Origin: Posidoniimonas corsicana
GTDB lineage: Bacteria; Planctomycetota; Planctomycetia; Pirellulales; Lacipirellulaceae
Assembly: GCF_007859765.1 (NCBI RefSeq)
Contig: NZ_SIHJ01000002.1
Location: forward strand, 682,001 to 746,000
DNA length: 64,000 nucleotides
Reading direction: 5' to 3'
Made by a program: the position numbers and the translations under genes. The notes below the pieces were generated by a model. The model worked only from the letters and a program-made list of their open reading frames with translations. It was not told where the DNA came from and ran no database searches. Each line of letters opens with the position of its first letter. Within the stretch, counting starts at the first letter, position 1. This document shows, piece by piece, positions 37,638-51,027 of the stretch.

Positions 37638-40600
37638 CTATTTGTACCGCCACGCCGACAACGGCCTGCCAACGCCGCTCACCGGGCGAAGCTGCAGGCC
37701 GCTGGCATCGGTTTCGTCCTGCGAGAGTTCGCCGTAAGCCGCGTCGAGGCTGGCGGCCCGGTCGAGACCCTCGCCGGCCGATTCGCTCTGACGCTGTGGT
37801 CGGTCGAACTCAAGAAACGGGTCGAACCGACTGACGGCTGGCTGTAGTTCTGGCAAGGTTGAGCCGTTATCGTCGCGCGACGCCGCGGGCTGGGCGGGGT
37901 CCGTCAGAGCCAGCAGGACCGGGCTCGGCTCGACGGCCGCTTCAACACTTCCCTGAGTTGGGGCGGAGGGGATCGAGGCGCCCAGATTGTCGCGCCACAC
38001 GGTGTAGTCCGCCGCGTCGACCCTGCCGTCGCCGTTGCCGTCGGCGGCGAGACTGGTGGTCGAACCGTACGACGCCCGCCACACTTGATGGTCCGCCGGG
38101 TCGACCACGCCGTCGCGGCTGTAGTCGCCCGCTATCGGGTTCAGCACCGCGGCAAGGCTCAGCGGCGCGTTGCCTTCGGCGATCCAGCGGGCGTCCAGAA
38201 GGTCCCAGTCCGCGTTGTCGGTGTCGCCGTCGAAGTCGAGGTCGCCCTGCCCGACTCGCTGTTCCAGACTCAGCGCGGATCCATCAAGCCCCCAGCCCGC
38301 CGCAAAGGCGAGCACGTCGTCCAGGTTTAGATGGCCGTCGAGGTCGACGTCCGCGGCGGCGAACGGCAGCAGCTGCCCGCCCCCCTCCACCGCCTTGATC
38401 TCCAGGTAGTTGATGCGGGTCGCCTTGTCGGGCGCGGGCCCGCTGTCCAGGGTCAGCCGGCCGTCGGCCACGGTGACAACCTGCGACTGGAAGAGGAACT
38501 CGTTGGCGGCGAGTGGCTGCTGCGTCCAGTAGTTGACGCCCTCCACGTTGAGCGTGTGGTCGCTTGGGAACCCGGCGTCGCCGATCGACGCGGTCACCAG
38601 GTAGTCGCCGTTGGGGAGCTCGATCTCCCAGTCCTGGCCGTCGTGGAAGTGGAGCAGCGTATCCAGCCGCTGGTCGGCGTTGACGTCGCGATCGCGGCTC
38701 ACGTCGGTGTGGTCGGACTGCCAGCCGTAGGACCACCCGTTGCCGCGGTCGGCGTAGACTTCGCCGGCGTCCGCCAGGTAACCCACCGGGGTCGGGACGC
38801 CGTCCAGCTGGAAGTTGACGCTCACCACCGGCGTGGCGGCGACGCTGAAGAACCGCGCGTCGGCCCAGTCGGCGTGGTCCGACCCGTTGCCGTTGCCGCC
38901 GTCCTCGACGATGAGCGTCAGACGCGTCACGCCGCTCACGTCCAGGTCGACCGTCTGGGTTTCCGACTGGTTGGTCATCAAGCCGCTGGTGAACACCTGC
39001 TGGCCGTCGGCCAGCACGCTGAACACGACGCTCCCGTTGGGGGCGTTTTCGTCGTCGACGCCGATGTCGGAAACAAACCGCTGGAAGGCGCCGTTCAGGT
39101 CGTAGGCCACCTCGGAGTAGGCGTGCACCCCCAGCCCCTTCGCGTAGACCTGCCCGTTGAGCGTTATCGGGTTGCCGTCCCCGCCAACGTCCTCGCCGTT
39201 GCTGGTGTCCAGCTCGATGGGCCCCCAGCCGTTGCTCGGCGTTTCGGCCAGCGGCAGGTCGCTGGCGTAGACCGGCTCGCCAAACTCGTAGGTCCGGTAG
39301 AGCGCGACGTAGGCGGTGTCGTCCTCCGGCGTCGCGATGACGCGCTGCCGCTCGGCCTCGCCGTCGAGCCACTGGTCGAAGTAGACCAGCCCCTCGCCCG
39401 TGGTGGCGAACGCCGGGGCGCCGAGCGTGCGGTTGACGTTGACCACGCCAGGAATGTTGATGGGCGTCACCTTGGGCTGGCCGTCGACCTCGATGGACAC
39501 CCCGTCGACGTTCGCGGTGGGCGTGAACTCGCTGACCACCGGGTACACGTCGCGCGAGGTCTCGGTGGTCAGGCCCGCCGAGTCGGTCGCGGTAAGGTGG
39601 ATCCGGAACCACACGTTGGCGGCGGTCTCGCTGTTGACGGGCACGGTGAACTGGGCGCCGGTCAGCCCCGAGGTTGGCGGCAGGAACGGGTGCAGGTGAT
39701 CGTCGTGGTGGAAGTCGACCTGCCACGTCAGCTGGGCGGGCGGCAGCTCGCCGTCCTGCGCGTCGGCCGCCGAGCCCGAGAAGGTGATCACATCGCCCGC
39801 CCGGTAGACAGCGCCTTCCAGCGGTAGCTCGATCATCGGCACCGGCGGCGTGTCGGTGGTGACCTCTAGCAGCGCGGCGTCGCTGGTAGCCGTTCCGAAC
39901 TCGTTAGTCACGACCACGCGGAACAACGCGCCGCTGTCCTCCAGCGCAACAGACGCGAGCGCCAGCTCGGCGCCGGTCGCGCCCGGGATATCGGCGAAGC
40001 CCTCGCCCGAGTCGCGTTGCCACTGGTAGGAGAGCGGGGTCGATCCGGCTGCACTCGCCGTGAACGCGGCGCTGTAGCCCACCGACCGGAGCAGGTCCGC
40101 CGGCTGCTGCACGATCTGCGGCGGGATCGACGCCGCGTACTGCACCTTGAGCACCTGGCCGGTCCCGATGCCGGGCGCGCCGCCCGCCCCGGCGCCGCGG
40201 GCGATGTAGTACATCGAACCATCCGCCGCGAACTCGATATTCATCGGGAACGCCGCGCTGGTCAGGAAGGTCTGGTTGTCGGCCGGGTTGTCCGGGTCGA
40301 TCACCTTGATCGCGCCGGCCCCGAACTGAGAGTAGAAGTACTTGCCCTGGTACTCCACGGGGAACTGGTCGATCTGCGGGCTGTAGAACGCGCCGCCGGT
40401 GATGGCCACGTCCTCTGCGTGGCTGTACGCGTGGAATGGCTGGTCGAACTGCGGGAAGGCGCCCGGGTCGAAACCGCCCTCGGTGGTCGGCCAGCCGAAA
40501 TTGGCGCCCGGCAGCGTGGCGTCGTTGATCTCTTCCCACGCGCCCTGACCGACGTCGTTGATGAAGTACCGACCGGTGGCGGGGTCGACGTCGCCGCTGA

Positions 40601-41294
40601 AAGGGTTCCGCAGCCCGGAGGACCAGACGTAGTCTCGCCAGCCGATTCCGTCGGCCGCGTTGTAGTAGGGGTTGTCCCCCGCGGGCGTGCCGTCGGGGTT
40701 GACGCGCAGCACCTTGCCGAGCGGCTCGTCGAGGTCCTGCACCTGACTGTTGTTGAGGTGGTCGCCCACCTGCACCGCGATCGTCCCGTCCTGCAGGAAG
40801 TGGATCGCCCCGCCCATGTGCCAGATGGGGTCCTGGTTCTGGGGGAACGTCGAGAAGAACGGCAGGTCGAGCAGCACCACCTCGCTGCCCGGGACGATGG
40901 TGTTCTCGGTGAGCGGATCGACCGTCAGGCGGCTCAGCCGGTTGTGGCTCTCGGGCGAGGCGGCCGTGTAGTAGACGTACAGGTAGTGGTTGGACTCGAA
41001 GTTGGGGTCGAGCTCGATCCCCTGCAGGCCACGCTCGCCGGAGCCGTCGGCGTCGAGCTGAAAGGCGGGGGTCGGCAGCAGCTGGTCGTTCTCGATCACC
41101 TCGATCCGCCCGTCCTGGTACGCCAGCCAGATCCGCCCGTCGGCCTCGATGTCCATCGTGATCGGGCTGGTCAGCCCGGTGGCGACGGCGGTCTCCGTGA
41201 ACCCGTCGGGCACAACCGCCAGCAGCTTGCGGTCTTCCAGGAACTCAAACCGAAGAGCGCGGCGGCGGGCGCCGAAGCGAGCGGGGTTGCGCAT
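37638..41294 (-). CDS. Large secreted multidomain protein: sorbosone-dehydrogenase-like, Ig-like, NPCBM, malectin-like, dockerin-like
   Basis: The product is 1218 residues from the ATG at 41294. The leader RRRALRFEFLEDRKLLAV is a planctomycete-type export signal. About 30-390 is a PQQ-type glucose/sorbosone dehydrogenase beta-propeller (ITMDIEADGRIWLAYQDGRI, NPDGTPAGDNPYYN, GLRNPFSGD). About 395-475 is Ig-like (SYQWQRDSGEGFADIPGA) and 480-590 is PKD-like. About 691-815 is an NPCBM-type carbohydrate-binding region (AKGLGVHAYSEVAYDLNG). About 823-960 is malectin-like. Four dockerin-like calcium repeats follow (about 976-1103, including DYSRDGVVDPADHQVWRASY and GDGRVDAADYTVWRDNLG), then a linker and short tail. 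A surface role in carbohydrate oxidation or binding is likely; activity is untested. Confidence 0.85.
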   Translation of the reverse strand: MRNPARFGARRRALRFEFLEDRKLLAVVPDGFTETAVATGLTSPITMDIEADGRIWLAYQDGRIEVIENDQLLPTPAFQLDADGSGERGLQGIELDPNFESNHYLYVYYTAASPESHNRLSRLTVDPLTENTIVPGSEVVLLDLPFFSTFPQNQDPIWHMGGAIHFLQDGTIAVQVGDHLNNSQVQDLDEPLGKVLRVNPDGTPAGDNPYYNAADGIGWRDYVWSSGLRNPFSGDVDPATGRYFINDVGQGAWEEINDATLPGANFGWPTTEGGFDPGAFPQFDQPFHAYSHAEDVAITGGAFYSPQIDQFPVEYQGKYFYSQFGAGAIKVIDPDNPADNQTFLTSAAFPMNIEFAADGSMYYIARGAGAGGAPGIGTGQVLKVQYAASIPPQIVQQPADLLRSVGYSAAFTASAAGSTPLSYQWQRDSGEGFADIPGATGAELALASVALEDSGALFRVVVTNEFGTATSDAALLEVTTDTPPVPMIELPLEGAVYRAGDVITFSGSAADAQDGELPPAQLTWQVDFHHDDHLHPFLPPTSGLTGAQFTVPVNSETAANVWFRIHLTATDSAGLTTETSRDVYPVVSEFTPTANVDGVSIEVDGQPKVTPINIPGVVNVNRTLGAPAFATTGEGLVYFDQWLDGEAERQRVIATPEDDTAYVALYRTYEFGEPVYASDLPLAETPSNGWGPIELDTSNGEDVGGDGNPITLNGQVYAKGLGVHAYSEVAYDLNGAFQRFVSDIGVDDENAPNGSVVFSVLADGQQVFTSGLMTNQSETQTVDLDVSGVTRLTLIVEDGGNGNGSDHADWADARFFSVAATPVVSVNFQLDGVPTPVGYLADAGEVYADRGNGWSYGWQSDHTDVSRDRDVNADQRLDTLLHFHDGQDWEIELPNGDYLVTASIGDAGFPSDHTLNVEGVNYWTQQPLAANEFLFQSQVVTVADGRLTLDSGPAPDKATRINYLEIKAVEGGGQLLPFAAADVDLDGHLNLDDVLAFAAGWGLDGSALSLEQRVGQGDLDFDGDTDNADWDLLDARWIAEGNAPLSLAAVLNPIAGDYSRDGVVDPADHQVWRASYGSTTSLAADGNGDGRVDAADYTVWRDNLGASIPSAPTQGSVEAAVEPSPVLLALTDPAQPAASRDDNGSTLPELQPAVSRFDPFLEFDRPQRQSESAGEGLDRAASLDAAYGELSQDETDASGLQLRPVSGVGRPLSAWRYK

Positions 41295-41681
41295 CGCGAC
41301 TACCAAGTGGGTGCGGGGCGAGTGGGTTGCGAAGAGTCAGCAAACCGCGCCAGCGGCGCTAGCCCGGCGACAACGACTGCCGCGCGACGTTAATCCGCGC
41401 GGGCTGCGGTTCCGGGAAGCGAACAGCGCGTCGCGGCTTCGACAGCGCGCGTAGGGGATGAGCCTCGGTCCCCTCACGGGAGCCGCCGACACTTCGATGC
41501 AGCGTCCCAAGGAAGCTGCGTAAGGATCACCGGGATTAGAACACCAGCCGTCGTCGCCGATCAATAGAAGCGGCGCGTGCCATGTATTAAGAATTGGTGA
41601 AGCCCCGGCGGGCTCGGCGATCCGCACTCCCCGCGCCAACCGCAAGTCGGTCGTGAGGACGTGCCTACTCGGTAGTGTCCT
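41295..41681. other. Intergenic gap between two minus-strand secreted-protein genes
   Basis: The gap is 387 bp and contains a less GC-rich section at about 41530-41610. I see no gene, terminator hairpin or strong promoter. The promoter of the sorbosone-dehydrogenase-like gene should lie here. Confidence 0.45.
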
Positions 41682-43889
41682 CTACGGCGCAAGCGTATTG
41701 CCGGCCGCCAGCCAGTTGAGGTAGCGCTCGAGGTTGGTGTAGCCATCGCCATCGGAGTCGACCGCGCCGTCGGCCGGGTCGTTGGGGTCCAGGCCGTGCT
41801 TGGCCTCCCAAGCGCCGGGCATGCCGTCGGCGTCGGCGTCCCAGTCCGCGGCGCGGTGGGTCTCCGGGTAGTCCTCCCAGCCGCCGACGTCTTCCTGGCT
41901 GTCGGGGATGCCCGGCTTGCCCAGGCGGCCGGTGTAGGTGAAGGTCCCCTCGCGCGTCTCGCGGATGACGCGATTGTCGTGGTCGTCGAGCATCGGCACG
42001 TTGCAGCCGACGTCGGCCAGCACGTTCTCGTAGGCCTCCTCGGCGGTGTGCGTCTGCACGTAAGAAGGGAAGAACGGCTCCGGCACCGTGACCGGCGCGT
42101 CCTGCTCGCCGCGGGGGTCAACACCCTTGAACGGCGGCAGCGGCCCCTCCGGCCCCGACACGCCCTCCATCACGTTCCCCTCGACGTAGTACTGTTGCGG
42201 GCCGAAGGCGGGGTGCTCGAACTGCGGGTTGAGGTAGGTGAAGATCTCCGTGGCCGGCCCCGGCTTGTAGTAGTTGCCCACGAAGTTCACCTGGGCGCCG
42301 CCGCCGTCGGTGGTGCGGCGGCCAAAGTTGTAGACCACCATATTGCGGATATCGAGCCTGCCCGCGTGCCGGTTCGCCTGGTTCAGCCCGCTGGCGATCG
42401 ACCAGTTGCGTCCCCAGTTGTGGGCCAGCAGGTTGTGGTGGAAGCTGCCGACGTCGCCGCTGATGGAGCCCGCGTAGCCGTGCCCGGTCGGGTTGAGCGC
42501 CTCGGAGATCAGCGTCCGCTGCAGCGTGATGTTCTTGGCCTGCCGCGAGCTGAACGCCTCGTCGATGGTCCACGAGATCGAGCAGTGGTCCACGATGCAG
42601 TGGTCGCTGGCGGCCAGCCCCATGCCGTCGCGGCCGCCGTGCTTGTCGCCCATCCGCATCCGTACGAACCGCACGATGGTGTCGTTCCCGCCGCTGCCGC
42701 CAAACGTCTGGCCGCGCAGGCAGACCCCCTTGCCGGGCGCCGTCTGGCCCGCCACGGTGAGGAACTCGTTCTCGTCGCTGAAAGTGAGACGCGACTCGAG
42801 CGTGATTAGGCCCGACACGTCAAACACCACGGTGCGAGGGCCGGTCGCCTCGACCGCTGCGCGGAGCGACCCGGGGCCCGTGTCGTTCAGGTTCGTGACG
42901 TGCAGCACGCGGCCGCCGCGGCCGCCGATCGCAAACCGGCCCCAGCCTTCGGCGGTGGGGAACGCCAGGTGGCGGACGCGGAACACCCACGGCGTGCCCG
43001 TGGTCACCTGGCCGTCGGAGTCAATCGAGTCGACCCGCCACGCGTAGTGGACCAGCGAATCGTTCCGCTTGATCGGCGCGGTGCAAGCATCGCCGGTGGT
43101 GTGGGCCAGGTAGGACTCCGAGTCGGTGTCAGCGCCGTCGAGCGCCGCGATCGCCTCGGCGGCGCTGGCGCCCTTGGTCAAGTAGACGTGGTGCTCCACG
43201 GCCGAGTCCGCCGGCCGCCACGAGAGCCGCACCACGCCGTTGTCGCCGACGGCGTGGCGTTCCAGGTGCGCCGGCGTCGGGACTCGGGCCGACCTGGTCG
43301 GGTCGGGCGCGTCCAGCTCGAAACCGTTCAGCAGCGCGCGGTCGCCCTCGGTCGCCGTGACGCGGATCACCACGGGGCTGCCCGCGGCGGCCTCGAACCG
43401 AATGAACGACGCCGCGAGTTCGTCGTCGTGCGTGGCCTTGGTCGTGGGCACGACCCGCGACTCCGCCCCCTGCCCCGCCACCGACACGCGGAACTCGCCC
43501 GGCTCACCGCTGGGCGCGTGGTGGTAGCCGGCAAACGTGTGACTGCCCGCGGACAGGCCCTCGATCTTCACTTCCAAGACCGCCGGCTCGCCGCCGCCCA
43601 GCACCCGGGCGCCGTCCGCGCCGAGGGTCAAGCCGTCGACTACCAGGCTCTTGGCGCCGACCAAGTCAACGCCCTGACCCGCGGCCGGCGCCGCCAGCGT
43701 GACCCTGATATCGCCAAACGCCCGGCTCAGCTCGTCGCTGGTTGGGCGCCAGTTCTCGCACCCCGTGCTCCGCATGTCCGAGCGGTTCTGGCTGTTGATG
43801 TCGACCCGCAGGGGCTCGGCAAGACACAGGCTCGACACCAACAGCGAAACGACCGCCGTCAAGGCGGCCACACGGGTTAGGAAAGACAT
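41682..43889 (-). CDS. Secreted pectate lyase-like protein
   Basis: From the ATG at 43889 the product is 735 residues with a signal peptide (MSFLTRVAALTAVVSLLVSS then LCLAEP). An N-terminal accessory region has a malectin-like stretch (about 25-180) and a fibronectin-like one (about 190-290). The right-handed beta-helix of polysaccharide lyase family 1 follows from about 300 (AEGWGRFAIGGRGGRVLHVT, LNDTGPGSLRAAVEATGPRT, VFDVSGLITLESRLTF, VRMRMGDKHGGRDGMGLA, DHCSISWTIDEAFS). The Asp-rich tail (DWDADADGMPGAWEAKHGLD, PADGAVDSDGDGYTNLERYLN) is a calcium-binding thrombospondin-3-like end. It should cleave pectin-like polymers outside the cell. Confidence 0.9.
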   Translation of the reverse strand: MSFLTRVAALTAVVSLLVSSLCLAEPLRVDINSQNRSDMRSTGCENWRPTSDELSRAFGDIRVTLAAPAAGQGVDLVGAKSLVVDGLTLGADGARVLGGGEPAVLEVKIEGLSAGSHTFAGYHHAPSGEPGEFRVSVAGQGAESRVVPTTKATHDDELAASFIRFEAAAGSPVVIRVTATEGDRALLNGFELDAPDPTRSARVPTPAHLERHAVGDNGVVRLSWRPADSAVEHHVYLTKGASAAEAIAALDGADTDSESYLAHTTGDACTAPIKRNDSLVHYAWRVDSIDSDGQVTTGTPWVFRVRHLAFPTAEGWGRFAIGGRGGRVLHVTNLNDTGPGSLRAAVEATGPRTVVFDVSGLITLESRLTFSDENEFLTVAGQTAPGKGVCLRGQTFGGSGGNDTIVRFVRMRMGDKHGGRDGMGLAASDHCIVDHCSISWTIDEAFSSRQAKNITLQRTLISEALNPTGHGYAGSISGDVGSFHHNLLAHNWGRNWSIASGLNQANRHAGRLDIRNMVVYNFGRRTTDGGGAQVNFVGNYYKPGPATEIFTYLNPQFEHPAFGPQQYYVEGNVMEGVSGPEGPLPPFKGVDPRGEQDAPVTVPEPFFPSYVQTHTAEEAYENVLADVGCNVPMLDDHDNRVIRETREGTFTYTGRLGKPGIPDSQEDVGGWEDYPETHRAADWDADADGMPGAWEAKHGLDPNDPADGAVDSDGDGYTNLERYLNWLAAGNTLAP

Positions 43890-44201
43890 GCGTTGTCGCC
43901 TGGGGGAGACTTCGGTAGGGAACTCGTTCTTCGGCCCTACCCTAGGAGCTTGATCCCCCCGGTTCAACGATTTGTCCTAATCCGAGGGCGCATCGCGGTG
44001 TGACGCCGTGGAACGGCAACCGCCCTCGCTGCAAAACGCGGCATAGGCAAGCGATCGCGTGCAACACCCGACGCCGCAGCAGGCGTCCGGGCCGAGTCGT
44101 TGCACTGTGCAATGACTAGGAGCCAGTAGGGGGCATGCAATGCACCAACTCAACAGCGCGGCGTTCAGGTGCATTGCACGCACCCTACACGTCTGGTCCG
44201 C
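43890..44201. other. Intergenic gap between metH end and pectate lyase start
   Basis: The gap is 312 bp. It contains one clear element, the inverted repeat at 44127-44188, and otherwise nothing I can identify. The pectate lyase promoter must be near its right-hand start on the minus strand. Confidence 0.5.
44127..44188. repeat. Inverted repeat, GTAGGG...TGCAATGCACC type
   Basis: The left arm 44127-44147 (GTAGGGGGCATGCAATGCAC...) and the right arm 44168-44188 (...GGTGCATTGCACGCACC...) are complementary at 19 of 21 positions, with a 20-bp loop. It ends 13 bp before the metH stop side and may end transcription of metH (minus strand). Confidence 0.85.
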
Positions 44202-47930
<3,729 letters not shown>

Positions 47931-48109
47931 CGGTCGGGCTCGCGCGATCGTGAGTCTCGGCTGCGCGGGAGGGCGACAGACACCCGCCCGGGCGGTTGGT
48001 ACTATGGAAAGCAAGCAGATAAGTCTACCCCGTGGGACTCGTTTTCTATAGTCCCGGCGGCGAGCAGATACCGTCCACTCCCGCTGCAGACCCAGGTCCG
48101 ATAGTACAC

Positions 48110-48589
48110 ATGGCAGCTGAAGGTGGCCGACCACCGAGCGAGGCGACAGGATGTCTGGCGAAAGGGATTCTGCTCGTGTCGTGGGTCGCTTTCTTGGTCA
48201 GCCTCGCGATGCCTGTCTACGGCAGCCACGGACCTGCACTCGAAAGCAGATGGAACCTGCCGATGTTCTGGTGTGTCGTCATCGCCTGGCCGCTGTGGGT
48301 CAACAACCTGATCGTGCTTATTAGCCCGTTGATTGCGGCAGGAACCTCATCTCCTACCAACAAGTCTGCGGCCCCCAACTTTGTCACAGGAGTCTTGTTC
48401 TTGGGAGTGATCGGCGGTGCAGTCTTTCCTATTCTCACCGGCGGCTATGAGTCTTACGGCGCGGGCTACTACACGTGGCTGGCGAGCCACGCCGGAGTAG
48501 CGTCCGCCTTCTTCGTGTTCGCCGACAGGCAGAGTATCGCTGCCACACAAGAGTCCATAACTCGGGAACCATCTAGTTCAACAAATTGA
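48110..48589 (+). CDS. Small four-helix membrane protein, unknown
   Basis: From the ATG at 48110 ([20 protein letters not shown]) the product is 159 residues. Four hydrophobic segments are visible: [58 protein letters not shown] and [17 protein letters not shown]. The start at 48110 is chosen because the upstream extension of the frame lacks character and crosses the promoter space shared with metH. No family is recognised. GC is lower than in neighbours. Confidence 0.65.
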   Translation: MAAEGGRPPSEATGCLAKGILLVSWVAFLVSLAMPVYGSHGPALESRWNLPMFWCVVIAWPLWVNNLIVLISPLIAAGTSSPTNKSAAPNFVTGVLFLGVIGGAVFPILTGGYESYGAGYYTWLASHAGVASAFFVFADRQSIAATQESITREPSSSTN

Positions 48590-48593
48590 CGCC

Positions 48594-49820
48594 ATGAAGC
48601 TCTACAAGGTTCATCAACAGCTCGCCTCCTGCCCGCTGGCCGACCCGGCCGCCGAGGTCCACCAGCAGCTCGACGCGATGCTGGCCGCCGGGCACGCCGT
48701 GCCGCAGGGCGAGGTGGCCATCACGGCCGGCAGCCGCGGCATCGACAACATCGCCGCTATCACCCGGGCGGCGGGCGAGTGGCTCCGCGCCCACGGCGCC
48801 AGCCCGTTCATTGTGCCGGCGATGGGCTCGCACAACGGCGCCACCGCCGAGGGGCAGCAGGCGATGGTGGAGTCGCTCGGCATGACCGAGCAGGCGATGG
48901 GCATGCCGATCCGCTCCAGCATGGAGTGCGTGAAGGTGAGCGAGGTGAGCACCGGCGACGTCTGGATGGACCGCCACTGCTACGAGTCGGACGGCGTGCT
49001 GGTGCTCAACCGCGTCAAGCTGCACACCTGCTTCAGCGGCCCGGTGCAGAGCGGGCTGACCAAGATGATGGTGATCGGCATGGGCAAGATCAAATCGGCC
49101 CAGACGTTCCACACCGCGCACTCGTTCGACATGAAGCACATGCTGCTGGAGATGGGCCAGAAGCTGGTCGATAGCGGCAAGATCTGGGCCGGCCTGGCGC
49201 TGTTGGAGGACGGCTTCGACCGGACGGCCGAGATCCACGCCGTGCCGGGCGATGAGATCCTCGCCACCGAGCCAAAGCTGCTGGAGAAGCACCGCACGTA
49301 CTTCCCGAGCCTGCCGGTCGACGACATCGGCGTGCTGATCGTCGACGAGATCGGCAAGACCTACAGCGGCACCGGCATGGACACCAACGTGATCGGCTAC
49401 CGCGGCGTCCGCGGCGGCGAGGACCTGGACCGGCCAAGGATCAAGATCATCGCCGCGCTCGGGCTGGTCGAGGCGTCCAAGGGCAACGCCATCGGCGTGG
49501 GCCTGGCGGACTTCATCACCCGCCGCCTGCGGGACGCGATCGACGAGAGCAAGACCTTCATCAACGTCTACACCACCGGCGACATGGAGCGGGCCAAGAT
49601 CCCCGCCACCCTGGCCGACGAAGAAGAGCTCGTCACGAAGATCCGCGACCGCTACGGCGACGCCGGCTGGATGTTCATCCCGAACTCGCTGCACCTGGGC
49701 ACGATCTACGTCACCGAGGACCTGGTCGACGCGGTCCGGGCGAACCCCATCTGCACCGTCGACCCCGAGCCGGTCGACCTCACCTTCGCCGGCGGCCGCC
49801 ACCAACTGGCCTGGGGGTGA
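48594..49820 (+). CDS. LarA-like (lactate racemase N-terminal domain) protein
   Basis: The 408-residue protein has AITAGSRGIDNIAAITRA and IVPAMGSHNGATAEGQQAM, the two conserved N-terminal motifs of the LarA/DUF2088 superfamily. The rest (VLVLNRVKLHTCFSGPVQSG, KIKSAQTFHTAHSFDM, NVIGYRGVRGGEDLDRP) follows the long members of the family found in planctomycetes. True LarA enzymes are nickel-pincer lactate racemases; many homologues act on other 2-hydroxyacids or are uncharacterised. The larB, larC and larE cofactor genes are not nearby, so catalysis here is uncertain. It begins 4 bp after the previous stop, so the two are probably co-transcribed. Confidence 0.78.
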   Translation: MKLYKVHQQLASCPLADPAAEVHQQLDAMLAAGHAVPQGEVAITAGSRGIDNIAAITRAAGEWLRAHGASPFIVPAMGSHNGATAEGQQAMVESLGMTEQAMGMPIRSSMECVKVSEVSTGDVWMDRHCYESDGVLVLNRVKLHTCFSGPVQSGLTKMMVIGMGKIKSAQTFHTAHSFDMKHMLLEMGQKLVDSGKIWAGLALLEDGFDRTAEIHAVPGDEILATEPKLLEKHRTYFPSLPVDDIGVLIVDEIGKTYSGTGMDTNVIGYRGVRGGEDLDRPRIKIIAALGLVEASKGNAIGVGLADFITRRLRDAIDESKTFINVYTTGDMERAKIPATLADEEELVTKIRDRYGDAGWMFIPNSLHLGTIYVTEDLVDAVRANPICTVDPEPVDLTFAGGRHQLAWG

Positions 49821-49931
49821 CCCCTCGTCCCCTCCCCCTCGTGGGGAAGGGAATCAACCGCCCTGCGCCGTCGGTTCACGGCTCTGCTACAATGGGCCGT
49901 AGTGCTACCCACTCGCACCGACGGGGCGACC

Positions 49932-50597
49932 ATGCAACGCCGCAACCTTTTGCTCACACTTGTCGGCTCCTCCTGCGCCGCTCTGCTGCTGGCGCCGGCC
50001 GCCCAGGGGCAGCCCGGACCTGGCTGGCTGGCCAACCTGAGCACCGTGGCGCACGACGTGTCGGGCACCGTGCTGGTGGTGGACGAGGACACCCTGCAGG
50101 TCAACCACTTCACGTACGACGGCGGCGGCATCAGCGTCTACCTCTACCTGGGCGCCGCGGACACGACCGCCGACTTTACGGCCGGGCTGGAGATCGGCCC
50201 GCAGCTGCTCGGCTCGGAGTTCGACGGCACGCAGCCGCCGCTGGTGATCGACCTGCCCGCGGGCCAGACGATCGACGGCTGGAACGCGATCTCCGTGTGG
50301 TGCGACGCCGTCGGGGTCAGCTTCGGCTCCGGGGCGTTCCACCCGCCGGTCGGCGAGATCCCAGGCGACTTCAACACCGATGGCGTTGTCGACGCGGCCG
50401 ACTACACCGTGTGGCGGGACAACGAGTCCGGCGGCTACGACGCCGCGGATTACCTCGTGTGGCGAGAGAGCTACGGCACGATCTCCACCGATCGGGATTC
50501 GCCTAGGTCGACCACCGCACCCGAACCAGGGGCGGTCCTAATGCTGGCTGTGGCGGTTGTCTTGCCGACGGTGGGCCGGCGGCCGTCCAGGCGATGA
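49932..50597 (+). CDS. Secreted DM13-domain protein with dockerin-like repeat and PEP-CTERM tail
   Basis: The product is 221 residues from the ATG at 49932. A signal peptide (MQRRNLLLTLVGSSCAALLL) precedes a DM13-type domain (about 30-130): THDVSGTV-like AHDVSGTVLVVDEDTLQV, NHFTYDGGGISVYLYLGA and IDGWNAISVWCDAVGVSFGSG. A dockerin-like repeat GDFNTDGVVDAADYTVWRDN and a degraded second copy follow. The C-terminus is PEPGAVLMLAVAVVLP with a basic end, a PEP-CTERM sorting signal. DM13 is linked to redox or cell-surface electron transfer. An exosortase gene is not in the window. Confidence 0.85.
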   Translation: MQRRNLLLTLVGSSCAALLLAPAAQGQPGPGWLANLSTVAHDVSGTVLVVDEDTLQVNHFTYDGGGISVYLYLGAADTTADFTAGLEIGPQLLGSEFDGTQPPLVIDLPAGQTIDGWNAISVWCDAVGVSFGSGAFHPPVGEIPGDFNTDGVVDAADYTVWRDNESGGYDAADYLVWRESYGTISTDRDSPRSTTAPEPGAVLMLAVAVVLPTVGRRPSRR

Positions 50598-50752
50598 TCG
50601 CACGGTTCACGCGGCGAACAGGCGGCAGTGGGTTCGCCCGATTTCTTTGTAGAAACCGGCCACCCGACCGCTTCTAATTGAGAGTTCAGCCGCCGCTATC
50701 TGCGCCCGCGGTACGCGCCGGCCAGAACGCCGCAGCGGTGAGTGGCGAAGAG

Positions 50753-51027
50753 TTTTGTCCCCTTTTGTCGCAACAGGTGGACAATAGTCGTTCGGCGTCA
50801 GGCGGGCCAGTCATCGCAAACCACTAGCAGAAAAAGAGTTGCAGCATCCCCAGCCCGAGATGGGCGGCGACTTTTGTCCCTAAGGATCGATAGCGCAGAA
50901 AGGGACAAAACTCTGCCGGAGCGGCGTGCAAAACAACCCGCTGGGGCTGCAATCCAAGCGTAAGTCAGCCGTTGCGGGGCAGGCACGCGCTGAGTTTTGT
51001 CCGCGCCGCGCGTGTTCTTGGACAAAA
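50753..51027. repeat. Cluster of TTTTGTCC / GGACAAAA words
   Basis: TTTTGTCC occurs at 50753-50760, 50872-50879 and 50995-51002. GGACAAAA occurs at 50903-50910 and 51020-51027, forming pairs with the second and third. The third pair with its spacer and flank (50995-51036) is the copy that matches 15779-15820 at 35 of 42 positions. Confidence 0.8.

Noticed and set aside
43977-44183. Small open frame between metH and the pectate lyase gene
   Set aside because: It crosses the inverted repeat at 44127-44188 and has no recognisable content.
47931-48109. Possible cobalamin, SAM or SAH riboswitch upstream of metH
   Set aside because: I looked for the B12-box (GCCACTG) and other conserved core words on the minus strand and found none. 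A 6-bp stem (GGGACT / AGTCCC, 48034-48055) is too small to support a call.
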